Assembly (NCBI GenBank): GCA_036971475.1
Contig: JBAIZL010000001.1
Coordinates: 101,461,850-101,525,849, forward strand
Origin: Prosapia bicincta
Taxonomy: Eukaryota > Arthropoda > Insecta > Hemiptera > Cercopidae
Length of the DNA: 64,000 nucleotides
Direction: 5' to 3'
Shown here one piece after another: positions 37,818-47,506 of the stretch (positions are counted from its first letter, which is position 1; each line of letters begins with the position of its first letter). Below the pieces are notes generated by a model, which saw only the letters and a program-made list of their open reading frames with translations, searched no databases and was not told where the DNA came from. The position numbers and the translations under genes were made by a program.

Positions 37818-38588
37818 TGTTCAAAAGGTTTTTTATCTGTAAAGAACTTTTCTTTACATCATACAAATAAGAGAGCAACATGATTTAGTCTAAAGTCCCA
37901 AACAATGTATTTACATTTTCCTTTGTTGTGAAAAACATACGAGCGTTGATATGAGCAGCGTCGAAATATTTTCCCGCCAAAGTCCAAACACATCTGTTCT
38001 AATCTGAAATTAAAATCTGAAGCTCCTCCATTTGCAGGGGATGTATTTGCACTTAGCACACTGTTACCCTGACAACCCTTGTTGTAAACTACCCTGCAGA
38101 AATTGTGTGTGTTGTTTATAGGCAAGATCTGGTTTTAGCCGCACAAACGCTGTACAAGCTCGGTTAAATGACTCTGTATATGCACTAAATTTTTAACTTA
38201 ATATTCTGCTACATATAAAAGCTATAAAAACACATTGTACATATTGCAAGCTATCTGTAATTCTTGTACTTTCCGTTTAAATTGACATTTTGAGAATTGT
38301 TTCAGTATGAGTGCTCCTCTTTTGATTTTATCTTACACTATATTGATCCAACAATAGATCGATACATGTGAATGAAATGAAAAAATAAATTTGAAATTAT
38401 GTAACTCTGTTGTGCAATTAAAATGATATTTCAACTTATCTTGCAGGGGTTAACAGTCGAAATGATTGCTCAATGCTATAAAACTATAACAGTTAATAAA
38501 ACGTAATAATATGGGTTTTTTATATCCTAAAACTGTAATAAAATATGCTCTTAAAATTGTAATACCAGAATAAATCTTTTAAAGGTAT
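37818..38588. other. AT-rich unique DNA between two elements
   Basis: No continuation of the LINE, no poly-A tail and no recognisable gene. Short minus-strand frames of 69 and 88 codons (37672-37881 and 37859-38125) have no family resemblance; the first overlaps the LINE end. Confidence 0.5.
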
Positions 38589-39115
38589 TACAGTAGACCC
38601 TTGGGGTTTCGGTATTCGTAGTTTCGCTTATTCGCGGATGACAAAATTACAGGATATCCCGCTAATATGTATCGTATTTAAAACAAAGACAAGGAAGACA
38701 GTATAGTTACTGTGCAGGTTGTAGGAGGTGTTCTCGCCTTATTTATATTGCACAGCACTGTAGTTACTCATCACAAAGAAATCTGATTATTCTCCAAACA
38801 TCCGTTATACTGCACACTTCTTGGGTTACTACTCAAAAGATAGGCATTCTTTATGTATAACAAGTGGCGCTATCGTCACTGACAAACAATAATGAGTCAA
38901 TCCTGTGCCCGCATTTAACTCCATACTTAAGTTTAGAATCAATTCTGTTTCCCTATTTAATAGTTTTCGAGATCCAAATAACGATAATCGTATCCGGCGG
39001 TCGTAGCTAACTCGGAATGTGTGCTATATCCACTGTAGTGTAGTGCTAGCAAACTGTTATTATCTCAATAGAATATGGAATCAACGGTAAAGGATTTTAA
39101 GATATTAACAATGAA

Positions 39116-39253
39116 GATCCTGACAATCTTTGGAAAAGTGCGAACCAAGATTTAACGTAAGAAGAGCTGGAAGAACTATTTACCGAACCTGCGCCTATCT
39201 CGGAAATCGAAGTCGAAGAAATCGTAAAAAATGTATCACCGACGTTAACTTAA
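39116..39253 (+). pseudogene. Tigger-type transposase C-terminal remnant
   Basis: The frame beginning DPDNLWKSANQDLT is followed by an in-frame TAA, then EELEELFTEPAPI and EIEVEEIVKNVSP, ending at TAA 39251. This acidic, coiled-coil-like Leu/Glu-rich tail matches the style of pogo/Tigger transposase C-termini, downstream of the DDE catalytic domain. The catalytic domain itself is not visible, so most of the gene was deleted. A further Lys/Glu-rich fragment (about 39355-39420) may be another piece. Remnant status is well supported by the enclosing inverted repeats; exact family is inference. Confidence 0.55.
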
Positions 39254-39520
39254 TAATCTGTCGGTGAATTGTATGTTTAGAGAAACAGTTAGCTCCAACC
39301 TCTACTAAAATTGACCCCTCTTTAGAATGGGAATTAAAATTTAATCGATAGCTGTAAGAAGCACTATCGCCATGCTATATGAAGTGTGCAAAGCACTAGA
39401 AAAAAACGATCACATAGTAAAAAACAAGTGAAAAAAATCAAATTAACAGTGTTTAAAAGATTATTTGTCTAGAATTAGATGTTTAACAATTTAGTAGATA
39501 GTGTTTAACAAAAAAGAATA

Positions 39521-39530
39521 CGTGTGTGTG

Positions 39531-39606
<76 letters not shown>

Positions 39607-39620
39607 TGTGAGAGAGAGAG
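39521..39620. repeat. GT/GTGC/GA compound microsatellite
   Basis: About 100 bp of (GT)n with an internal block of GTGC repeats and a terminal (GA)5 run. It lies inside the Tigger-like fossil and probably grew by slippage after insertion. Confidence 0.95.
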
Positions 39621-39874
39621 CACGTACATTTAATAGAATTCTTCTGTTTTGAACGAAAACGTAAATGAACAATAACAATATGTATGTAATCGTGTAGTAT
39701 TCATCACACTGTAGTGTGTAGTAAATTCATCACACTGTATTATAAGTGTATAGTATAGCTGTAATTAATGTTAACTTTTTTGATGTGGAGCGTATCCCTC
39801 ATCATTCCATATAAAATTGGTTTCAATATTCCTAGTGGGTTCGGGGAACTTAAACCCCGCGAGGGATCACTGTA

Positions 39875-42800
39875 TTAATTTATAAAAAACGGATAAAAAA
39901 CCGTCCAGTTTTCCAAAGTATAAAGTTTTTATCTAGAGAATGCAAACAGTTTTTAAATTCTATATGTATAGCAATCCTAAACAAACATTGATAATATGTT
40001 AACAAACAACCTGTCGATGAAATAAGAGACTAAACTAACCTCACTTCCCAACACGTAGTGTTACAACTTCATAAACCCGATGAGCTTTATTATTTATAAA
40101 TACGAATACTGTATTACATTACATTGTATTATAGGTGAAAGATATTTGGTTAAGATTGATTTGGTTGTAAACAACTATAATTTTCCAATGTAAGCTAACC
40201 GGTTGAATGTGAACTGACATCTACGTAATGTATCTATGCCATTACAGGACACAAGACTATGCCATCTATTCAACTACACAAATACCTCGTTAGTTTGCGT
40301 TAGAAAATTATTTATTTATTTTCTACTAAACCTCTCCAAGAACGATACTTTGTAGCATAAGTATATAAAGGGAATTTAAATGTTCATTTTTCTTCAAAAT
40401 TTTCAATCCCTATAGATCTAGTAATAAGACGCATCCTGCTTCATTGTTTCTATATCGCTAAATAGGCTTACAATTAGTTCTTTTCACTATCAGTGAAATA
40501 TATTTGAGATCGATTATTATGATTATGATAGGATCTTATACAGACCTTACATTGTAGAACAATTAGATGATTCTTGTGTACTATTTTCCTGTCACTATTA
40601 CAAGATTGGTTTTGTGCACACTCAACTCTTTACAGTAGATATTTTCCCACGAGATGATTTCCTGACTATCCTCAGGTAATTAACACCCACTCAGATTTCC
40701 TTGACCTGTGATGAAGTCCACCATAGATTCTGAGTTGTAGCTTACTTAGACAGCTTAGCCTAAGCTAGCTCCTGAGTGTTCCCACGAGCCGTGGTTTTGT
40801 TACAGTCCAAAGACGCAATCTTTGGGTTTCTTCTCCTCCTACGCCTTACTTTTCGTCATATGACGAGAAATAGTGTTTTATCCTGAATTTGTATCTAGAA
40901 CTCATTCACTGCATCTCAAAATAGCCGTTTACCCATCGCAAATCAGTTGGTATTCCGTTTTCATTGCCTCCGATCAAGAAAAAAAAACCTCATTACAATG
41001 ATGACGTGTTAGATCCAGCTCATTTGTTGAAGTCACAAGCCCCATCTTTTGACCATTGCTCTTCTGCATTAATTTTAATTCCATGTGTCTACACCAGAGA
41101 AACAGCTAGAACGATATAAATTCTATATTATATTCGGTTTGAGGATAGATCCCGATTGAAGATCGATTTACCACAAACTTAGGTTAATCGGCAAAAATCA
41201 TTAGTTTTCCTGAAACTAACATTCGTTTTTTGTTCGTTTCTTGTGCTAAGTAAAACACTTGATAATAGTTTATCATTCAGGAGTTTTCCTTCAATGGTGC
41301 GTTATATTTGTCAAGATATCATGTGAATTTAATTATCAGTAAGTTTTTTGTCCCTATTCTATAATAAACATTTGTTTCTATCCTTCATAGACAGTAAAAT
41401 AGTACTTCCCTGAAACAAATCGCTAAAGTAAATGAGGTGTCCTAGCATACACCACAACTACTTTTATTTCCTTTATACCCAACTCTATATCGGTTTTGAG
41501 TAATATATAAGTACTTCACAACTAATATCCGTGCACAATTATTCAAAAGATCTAACTAAAATTACTCTCATTTTAGGTTATATTGTCAGTGTCTCAATAT
41601 GTCTTGTCGATAGAAAATACGCATTTCGTAATATTTATTAAATTATAAGAATACATAATTCAAAGAGAGTCAGAGGACAAGAACACATTTAGTCAGAGGA
41701 ATAAAATATACATAAACTATGTATACATGCAAATTATATTACAGTTACTTGTTGAAAATAGGACAAAATTGTTGAATACAATTTGCATTTAAAGTACCTG
41801 TACATCATTCTTTTCGATTTGAGATTGTGTTCTTCACCACTGAATCCATATTGAACAATAATTTCACAATTATTATGAGTGTATTTTGTTAAACATTTTA
41901 TAATCAGAATTTTATTTCGAAATTTAAATACTACGTCCATTAATGTGGTGTGTAATATTTCAGAAGTAAGTGCGTTGAGATATCCAAATATTTTATGTTA
42001 CAGCACCATGTTGAATAATTTTTTTTCATTTACATGGTGATCGTTTGAACTTTTTTGTAAATAGTTAAACAAATGGGGTGAAAATTATTGAATAATATTT
42101 TCCATAAAAATATCTTTTTATTATGGGTAATACAAGAATAAGTATCTCCTAAAATATTATAAAAAAATTTTACATTTAAAAACTAATGCGTTTTTTATTT
42201 TTGTTTGAGCCGAGATTACCAGTCAAACCCTAGGAAAGAATTTAATCATGCCGAAATGCGAACACATTTGGGCCACCCTTTGTAGAATTCTATTACTATT
42301 TATAAACGACGCCGTAAAAGTATGCAGAATTTATAACAACGCGTGGTACGTGTCTTTTTGCGAGTCATTTAAGTTTGTTGTTGCCATGGAAACCGTGCGT
42401 TACGAGGCCGTTATTTTTTACGAGATGTATCTAACAGGAGATGAGAAGTTAAGGGTGGGTTCCGAGTATAAAGTCATTGTTGATGGGGCATTCCTGAAAC
42501 TTATATTGGAGTTTATGAGGCTTTTGAAACTTCCATAGTTCGTCGCTAGGTTCTCTGTTATGGTTAATAAAGTTAAACAAAAGCACGAAAATTTATTAAT
42601 GTTTTACTATCATTAATAAGGTACATTGTTTAGTTCCTTACTTGTATAACATATTATTTTTTAGCAACTAGACAATTATCTTTAGAGTGGTGGGAATATA
42701 TTCTGCAATATTCAAACTAGATTTGTTGTGGATTTATTTGAACAGATTTTTGTACTGCAATTTAGAAACAAGATTTTTTAAAGAGGAAATGTTCATTTTC

Positions 42801-43384
42801 ACATTTAAGCTACATTTATTAAGTGTAAGTGTAAACAAGAAGTCGCTAATTCTACCTGAATGCTTCTTTCTAATACCCTCTTTTAATATTTATAAAGTTT
42901 ACTCTCTTAGCACTCTTGCAATTTAGAACTGTGCGGAATGTAAGGGAATTATTCCGCTTATGTCCCTTTTCCATTTATAAACTATAGTGAAAGAATTCCG
43001 CTCATTGGTTTTATACCTCTCTTATCTGATATGACTCTATTCTAAGAAGTTCTGAAACGCTTTTCCAAAACAATCTCTTTGTCATGCGCGTTACCGAATC
43101 ACATAGACCTGCTAGGTAACACATGTGTCAGTCATTTGTTCTTTTATTACTATATATAGAACGTGTGCCTAATATGAAGAAAGTGGTGACTTCTGCAGTA
43201 ATCTGACTGTTACTCTGCTGACTAAATTGACTGAGAATGCCATATTAGGTTAAAATAGACTCTTTTACGTATTACGAAACCATTAAGATGGTTTAGAATA
43301 GGCCGGTAATACATAAGCAATAGTATACAAGTATATTCGTAATTTCTATTGCATTATTCCATCACATATAGTAATGAAATATAT
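39875..43384. other. AT-rich unique DNA, one small unrecognised ORF
   Basis: No recognised gene. Noted features are the near-adjacent palindromes at 40752-40766 (AGCTTAG, C, CTAAGCT) and 40853-40866 (TCGTCATATGACGA), and an unremarkable TATATATAG at about 43151. A 68-codon minus frame at 41734-41940 and a 79-codon plus frame at 42687-42926 look like chance. Confidence 0.5.
42248..42538 (+). other. 96-codon ORF, unrecognised
   Basis: The frame from ATG 42248 (MPKCEHIWATLCRILLLF...) to TAG 42536 is GC-richer in its middle than the very AT-rich flanks. The peptide has a hydrophobic N-terminal stretch (residues 8-20) and a more charged second half with METVRYEAVIFYEMYLTGDE. It resembles no family I can name. 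There is no supporting splice, promoter or poly-A context. It could be a piece of an old element or a chance frame. Confidence 0.2.
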
Positions 43385-43408
43385 AAAGGAAAAGACGGCC
43401 TAGAGACG

Positions 43409-43701
43409 GGTAACTCCTTACCGGGACATTTAAAGGAGATTTTTATACAAACCGTAAAAGTAAGAAAAACAGCAAAAATATTAAATTCAACTGTGTGGAG
43501 TACAGGAGATATTTATATGATTCGCTAATTATGGATCAAGATCCAGAAGGAAACAAAGGACATTGTATGATAAAAGAAGTCAACAAAATACGTAATAATT
43601 TAAAATTTACAGTGGATCGTTAGAGTAATTGCAGTTTGAACTTCATAGATTTAAAATTAAATAGAACAGGGGGAAAATTGAATTTGAAATTTTCAGATAA
43701 G
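43409..43701 (+). pseudogene. Penelope-like reverse transcriptase, C-terminal remnant
   Basis: In one frame, from 43409, GNSLPGHLKEIFIQ corresponds to the Penelope motif MGSPLSGLLAEIFMQ that precedes the catalytic box. After a frame change, from 43516, YDSLIMDQDP is where the YVDD-type aspartates should be, and here they are degraded. The same frame continues with IKEVNKIRNNLKFTVDR, a stop, then NCSLNFIDLKLNR, which matches the IKFT.E.E...INFLDL region of the thumb. The open part ends at about 43701. Order and spacing agree with the family. The correspondence is from memory of family motifs, not an alignment. Confidence 0.65.
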
Positions 43702-43842
43702 ATACATATTTAGATAATATAATTAATGTAGAGATTTAAACATTGAGAATTACCAAAAATATATAACATAGATGGCACATTGAAAACAAGCGACTCATTA
43801 AAGAATAAATTAAAGTGGAATATAGGAAAAAATCTGTTAAGT

Positions 43843-44086
43843 AAACATGGGGTTTATAAAATACAATGTCGGATAATTAGGCCCACATAGCAACGTATGT
43901 AGGAAAACATGTCGAAATATTGAAACCAGAAAGAACATGAAAGATCGTTTAAATATGAAAAAAATATTCGATTTATGCTACAGATTGGTTTACAGGGGCC
44001 ATACACCGAAATATATGAAGAATACAACGAAAGGTTTACATTGTACTAATAAAGTAGGGCGTTTAGAAATTTATAAATCAAATTAA
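43843..44086 (+). pseudogene. Penelope-like GIY-YIG endonuclease remnant
   Basis: KHGVYKIQC at 43843-43869 matches the start of the Penelope GIY-YIG domain (GVYKI.C). After a frame change, TYVGKH at about 43892-43909 gives the YIG-like half. In a third frame, from 43904, CRNIETRKN supplies the conserved Arg of the helix, then GHTPKYMKN and KGLHCTNKVGRLEIYKSN lead to a TAA at 44084. The domain is complete in order but split by at least two frameshifts. In living elements it nicks target DNA for insertion. The three-frame reading makes it a clear pseudogene. Confidence 0.68.
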
Positions 44087-45507
44087 AGAAAGAAAATATA
44101 ATATTCGATTAAGTATACTCACAGTCGTAGGATATTTTCAAAAGTTTAAAATTGTTAAATGGGAGGAGTCAATAGTAGGCGTAAACTGATACGAAGCGAG
44201 ATCTACAAGTGATGGGGGATAGTAGCCTTATGAATACGAGTTCAGGGTTTGAGCGAACAGTAAAACTGAAGTTTTGATAGTGGAGTTATTCGAAAAACAA
44301 GTCAAGAAAGAAAAATATTTTTTTGCTAGGCGTGGCAGAAAATAGTACTCAAATGTATTACATATGCTGTAGTGAAGATGAGTATATTGGGGATTTATGT
44401 GTTTCATACATATTTAGTCTGTCGAGGTGAGCTCTAACGTATAATCCACATGTTTCTTTGTCACTTTAAACCACAACTAAACTCTTTTGGTTTAGGTACT
44501 GAAAACGTTGTATTTGGCTGTTATAAGAAATTTACTTGTAACTATTGTATATCAAAAATCATGTGAGAATTATGTGTATATTGAATAATTTGAATTGTTT
44601 GTTTATGACGTAATATTAGGTTGTGTAAATTCTGAAATTCTCATAAATTACTAATTAAGGTATTAAGATTCGTATTAGGACTTTTAATTTTATTTTAGTT
44701 CGGTTGGCAAAGAATGTAGCAAAGTTATAATAAGTGTTATAACTTTCAACTGCTTACAATGATTGTAGCAAGTATGAAAAAGTTAATGCTTGCCATAGGG
44801 TTTTGTATATGTACATTTCAAGTTGTTTTTCTAAAGTGTCATAACAATATTTTTACCTTCGACAATATCATAAAACAGTGTAAAAGCTCCTGATATATTA
44901 AGGATCTAGTTTACCGAAAAAAATGCTACAGAATAAATTCTGTCTAGTACACATCGATATATATAATCGTAAAAATTCCATACTGCCACTCCCTGCTTAT
45001 TATTATTTCCCTGCTTTCCCACTATCATTTCTCAGAGAGGTTAGGTTAGGCTTGATACGGCTACAGGTCGTATTTAAGTCAGATTTAACCTGACTGGTGA
45101 ACTGGCAGAAGGGGAAGGCAGCTAGACGCGAGTTAGAACTGCCAGCGCGAGAGGGGAAGGGGCAGTGCGTTGTACACGATATCTTGTATAGTAGGTCACA
45201 CGTAAGCTGGCGCGCTACCTCGAAATGCGAGCGGGGGGGGGGGGAGGGGAAGAGTAGAGGAAGCAAAAAACCATTTCACAGACATAATAATATGTGGTAT
45301 AATATTTATATTACAATAATGTAGATTTGACAAGGCCGCTATAAACCTTATTTGATTTGATTTGCCATATTAACCAGATCATTTACATAAAGTTTTTAAT
45401 AAATTTACTTACATCAGATTTCTAAACGGCCGCAACGCCTGCAATTTCTTAGCGATGGCAAAACGCACTAGAAACACCAATGTTTTAATAGGGCGGGTAA
45501 GGGTTTA
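44087..45507. other. Unique DNA with a GC-rich patch
   Basis: From 44087 to about 45000 the sequence is AT-rich with nothing recognisable. At about 45035-45260 there is a distinctly GC-rich, purine-rich patch with GAGGTTAGGTTAGGC, GCGCGAGAGGGGAAGGGG and a G12 run (45232-45243). Opposing frames of 75 and 87 codons cross it but their peptides are low-complexity. It may be a piece of an unidentified repeat. Confidence 0.5.
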
Positions 45508-46390
45508 TTCACATTAGCGGTCTCGGTTCGGTCCGGTCACGGTCAAGTCGCTGTCAAGGATTAAGTCACAGTCAAGGATTAAGTCACGGTCAAGGATTAA
45601 GTCATGGTCAAGGATTAAGTCACGGTCGAGGATTAGGTCACAGTCAAGGATTAAGTCACAGTCAAAGATTAAGTCACGGTCAAGGATTAAGTCACGGTCA
45701 AGGATTAAGTCACGGTCAAGGATTAAGTCACAGTCAAGGATTAAGTCACGGTCAAGGATTAGGTCACGGTCAAGGATTAGGTCACGGTCAAGGATTAAGT
45801 CACGGTCAAGGATTAAGTCACGGTCAAGGATTAAGTCACGGTCAAGGAATAAGTCACAGTCAAGGATTAAGTCACGGTCAAGGATTAGGTCACGGTCAGG
45901 GATTAAGTCACAGTCAAGGATTATGTCACAGTCACGGATTCAGTAACAGTCAAGGATTAAGTCACAGTCAAGGAGTAAATCACAGTCAAGGATTATGTCA
46001 CAGTCAAGGATTAAGTCACGGTCAAGGATTAAGTCACGGTCAAGGAATAAGTCACAGTCAAGGATTAAGTCACGGTCAAGGATTAAGTCACGGTCAAGGA
46101 TTAAGTCACAGTCAAGGATTAAGTCACGGTCAAGGTTTAAGTCACGGTCAGGGATTAAGTCACAGTCAAGGATTAAGTCACAGTCAAGGATTAAGTAACA
46201 GTCAAGGATTAAGTCTCGGTCATGGATTAGGTCACGGGCAAGGATTAAGTCACGGTCAAGGATTAAGTCACAGTCAAGGATTAAGTTACGGTCAAGGATT
46301 AAGTCACCGTCAAGGATTAAGTCACAGTCAAGGATTATGACCGATGTTGACTTGACCTTGACCGTACCTAACCGAGACCGCTAATGTGAA
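45508..46390. mobile_element. TIR-bounded element filled by an 18-bp minisatellite
   Basis: Perfect 21-bp inverted repeats occupy 45508-45528 (starting TTCACATTAGCGG) and 46370-46390. Similarity continues inward imperfectly to GGTCAAG. Each end is flanked by TA (45506-45507 and 46391-46392), compatible with a TA target duplication. Nearly everything between is an 18-bp tandem array with no coding capacity, so this is a MITE-like non-autonomous DNA transposon. The inner edge of the left repeat, GGTCACGGTCAAG, already contains the word that the array repeats, so the array may have grown from the terminal sequence. The superfamily is not assigned. TA could also be chance in AT-rich DNA. Confidence 0.85.
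45546..46338. repeat. 18-bp minisatellite, about 44 copies
   Basis: The unit GGATTAAGTCACGGTCAA repeats at an 18-bp step. The main variation is CACGG versus CACAG, with rarer GGATTAGG, GGAATAAG, GGATTATG and GGAGTAAA forms. All copies have the same orientation. The 67-codon Ser/Arg/Lys frame at 45995-46198 is just this repeat translated, six residues per unit, and is not evidence of a protein. Confidence 0.97.
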
Positions 46391-46468
46391 TAGAGCATAA
46401 GGTTTTCTATCTGTCGATCGCGGGTTAGTTTATTAGAGACCAGCTATACACTGAACGATCGTTAGTTA

Positions 46469-47506
46469 GGTTGCGTACACATGAGAGCGATGCAAATCTC
46501 GTTTTAAAATTCTTCAGAACAAATGTCTGTGTACGCATACCATGGGCGCTTTCATCTGGAGATGCGTCGTAAAACGCGTCTCAGAGTTTAGTCGTGAAAC
46601 ACGCGACTTTCGACATTCCCAAGGTCTAAATTAGACCGTTCACATGACTCGTCTAGCGCACGTTATTGCAATTTACACTTACAATATAGGAAGAAAATAT
46701 TCCATTGACACTGAGCTCTTCATTGAAGAAGTGAAAAATCACCGTGCTCTAGATAACTATAATTGAAACATCTATTTTAGGCTTATGCATTTAGTTAAAT
46801 GCAATAAAGGAACTTTTTATTACTCATTAATAATACTTGTGTTGTACTCATAAGGTAGTTTACCACTGTATAGGCCTAATTAACATAGTTTTTTCACGCC
46901 TGAAGAGTATATTTCGGAAATATTTAACCTGAATTTTTTTCTGAATTGTACTCCTGGTCACACATTTTATCTTGCCATGATAGTTTGCCTTATTTAATGA
47001 AGTAAAGAGAAAATCTGCCTCACTCCTTCTGCATTCATGTTTTGCCGTGGTACAGTTTGTAGAGACAAGTCAATTAATGATGCTTTATAAAGCAAATATT
47101 CATACCTGTGCCCATCTTTTTGTCGTACATAGTTATGCAATAAACAACATGTCAATGTGAAGCTGTTTGCAAGTTATAAACTGGCATTTAAAACTTGTCC
47201 AATAATTCTTCAAACGATGAAATCAACATTCATAAATAATTTAAAAACTTAGTCTCATACTTTCTAAGATTGGGGTAAAGTTTTATGAAAGAGCCGTGAG
47301 TCAACCTGTCACATAAAATAGGATGTACACACAACTTCCTTTGTCTTCGTGATATATGTCTACGGTAAAACGTCAAAACACATGCTGCATCTTCGACTTC
47401 CAGCTGAACAGGCGTTAAATTTAGCGTCAACGCAGTATATGTCCGGTAATGTTTTATCTGACTAGCGCTGTAACACGCGTTGCAACGACCTCATGTGTAC
47501 GTAGCC
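46469..47506 (-). mobile_element. PIF/Harbinger DNA transposon, internally deleted
   Basis: The left end reads GGTTGCGTACACATGAGAGC at 46469. The right end, on the minus strand, reads GGCTACGTACACATGAGGTC at 47506. About 21 of 26 terminal positions agree. Between them the minus strand encodes the start and the end of a PIF/Harbinger (ALP1-like) transposase with the middle missing. At 1038 bp the element is much shorter than autonomous Harbingers, which also need a Myb-like second gene not seen here. No 3-bp target duplication was clear (TTA left, ATC right), so one end may be eroded or the site mutated. Confidence 0.75.
46941..47430 (-). pseudogene. ALP1-like PIF/Harbinger transposase, middle deleted
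   Basis: From 47430 leftward the frame contains CVHPILCDRLTHGSFIKLYP, then LRKYETKFLNYL, a stop, then MLISSFEELLDK. This matches the conserved N-terminal part of insect ALP1-like Harbinger transposases (VHPI...R...G.F..LYP.LR..E.KFFNYFRMS...FDELL). Further left, across frame changes, MNAEGVRQIFS and LYFIK, a stop, GKLSWQDKM match the C-terminal VRE.F..YF...G.VSWQ motif. The DDE catalytic core between them is absent or unrecognisable, and at least three stops or frameshifts interrupt the rest. The gene is therefore non-functional, but the element's ends might once have been mobilised in trans. Confidence 0.72.

Larger units (their letters stand above)
38591..39872. mobile_element. Tigger/pogo-like (Tc1/mariner superfamily) DNA transposon fossil
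   Basis: The left end reads TA|CAGTAGACCCTTGGGGTTTC. The right end, on the minus strand, reads TA|CAGTGATCCCTCGCGGGGTT. Both are flanked by TA, the known duplicated target of the superfamily. The subterminal GTTTCGCTTATTCGCGG at about 38620-38637 is typical of Tigger ends. The 1282-bp body keeps a remnant of the transposase C-terminus (39116-39253) and contains a later GT microsatellite. Terminal repeats have diverged by substitutions and small gaps, so the copy is old and inactive. Family assignment rests on end sequence, TA sites and the protein remnant together. Confidence 0.72.
43385..44086 (+). mobile_element. Penelope-like retroelement fossil (RT end plus GIY-YIG)
   Basis: Stretches in all three forward frames, taken in order, match the C-terminal half of a Penelope-like element: a reverse-transcriptase palm and thumb region, an AT-rich linker, and a GIY-YIG-type endonuclease. 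Penelope elements are known to pair these two domains. Many stops and frameshifts interrupt the coding sequence, and the N-terminal reverse transcriptase and the terminal repeats were not found. The fragment is old and dead. Identification rests on the ordered motifs given in the two pseudogene entries. Confidence 0.7.

Noticed and set aside
34720..37881. Minus-strand and alternate-frame ORFs across the LINE
   Set aside because: They lie antisense to or out of frame with well-supported ORF1 and ORF2 domains and are shadows.
45043..45056. GGTTAGGTTAGG as an interstitial insect telomere repeat (TTAGG)
   Set aside because: Only two units are present, and such words are common in insect intergenic DNA.
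45995..46198. Ser/Arg-rich 67-codon frame resembling an SR protein
   Set aside because: It is exactly the 18-bp minisatellite translated six residues per unit.
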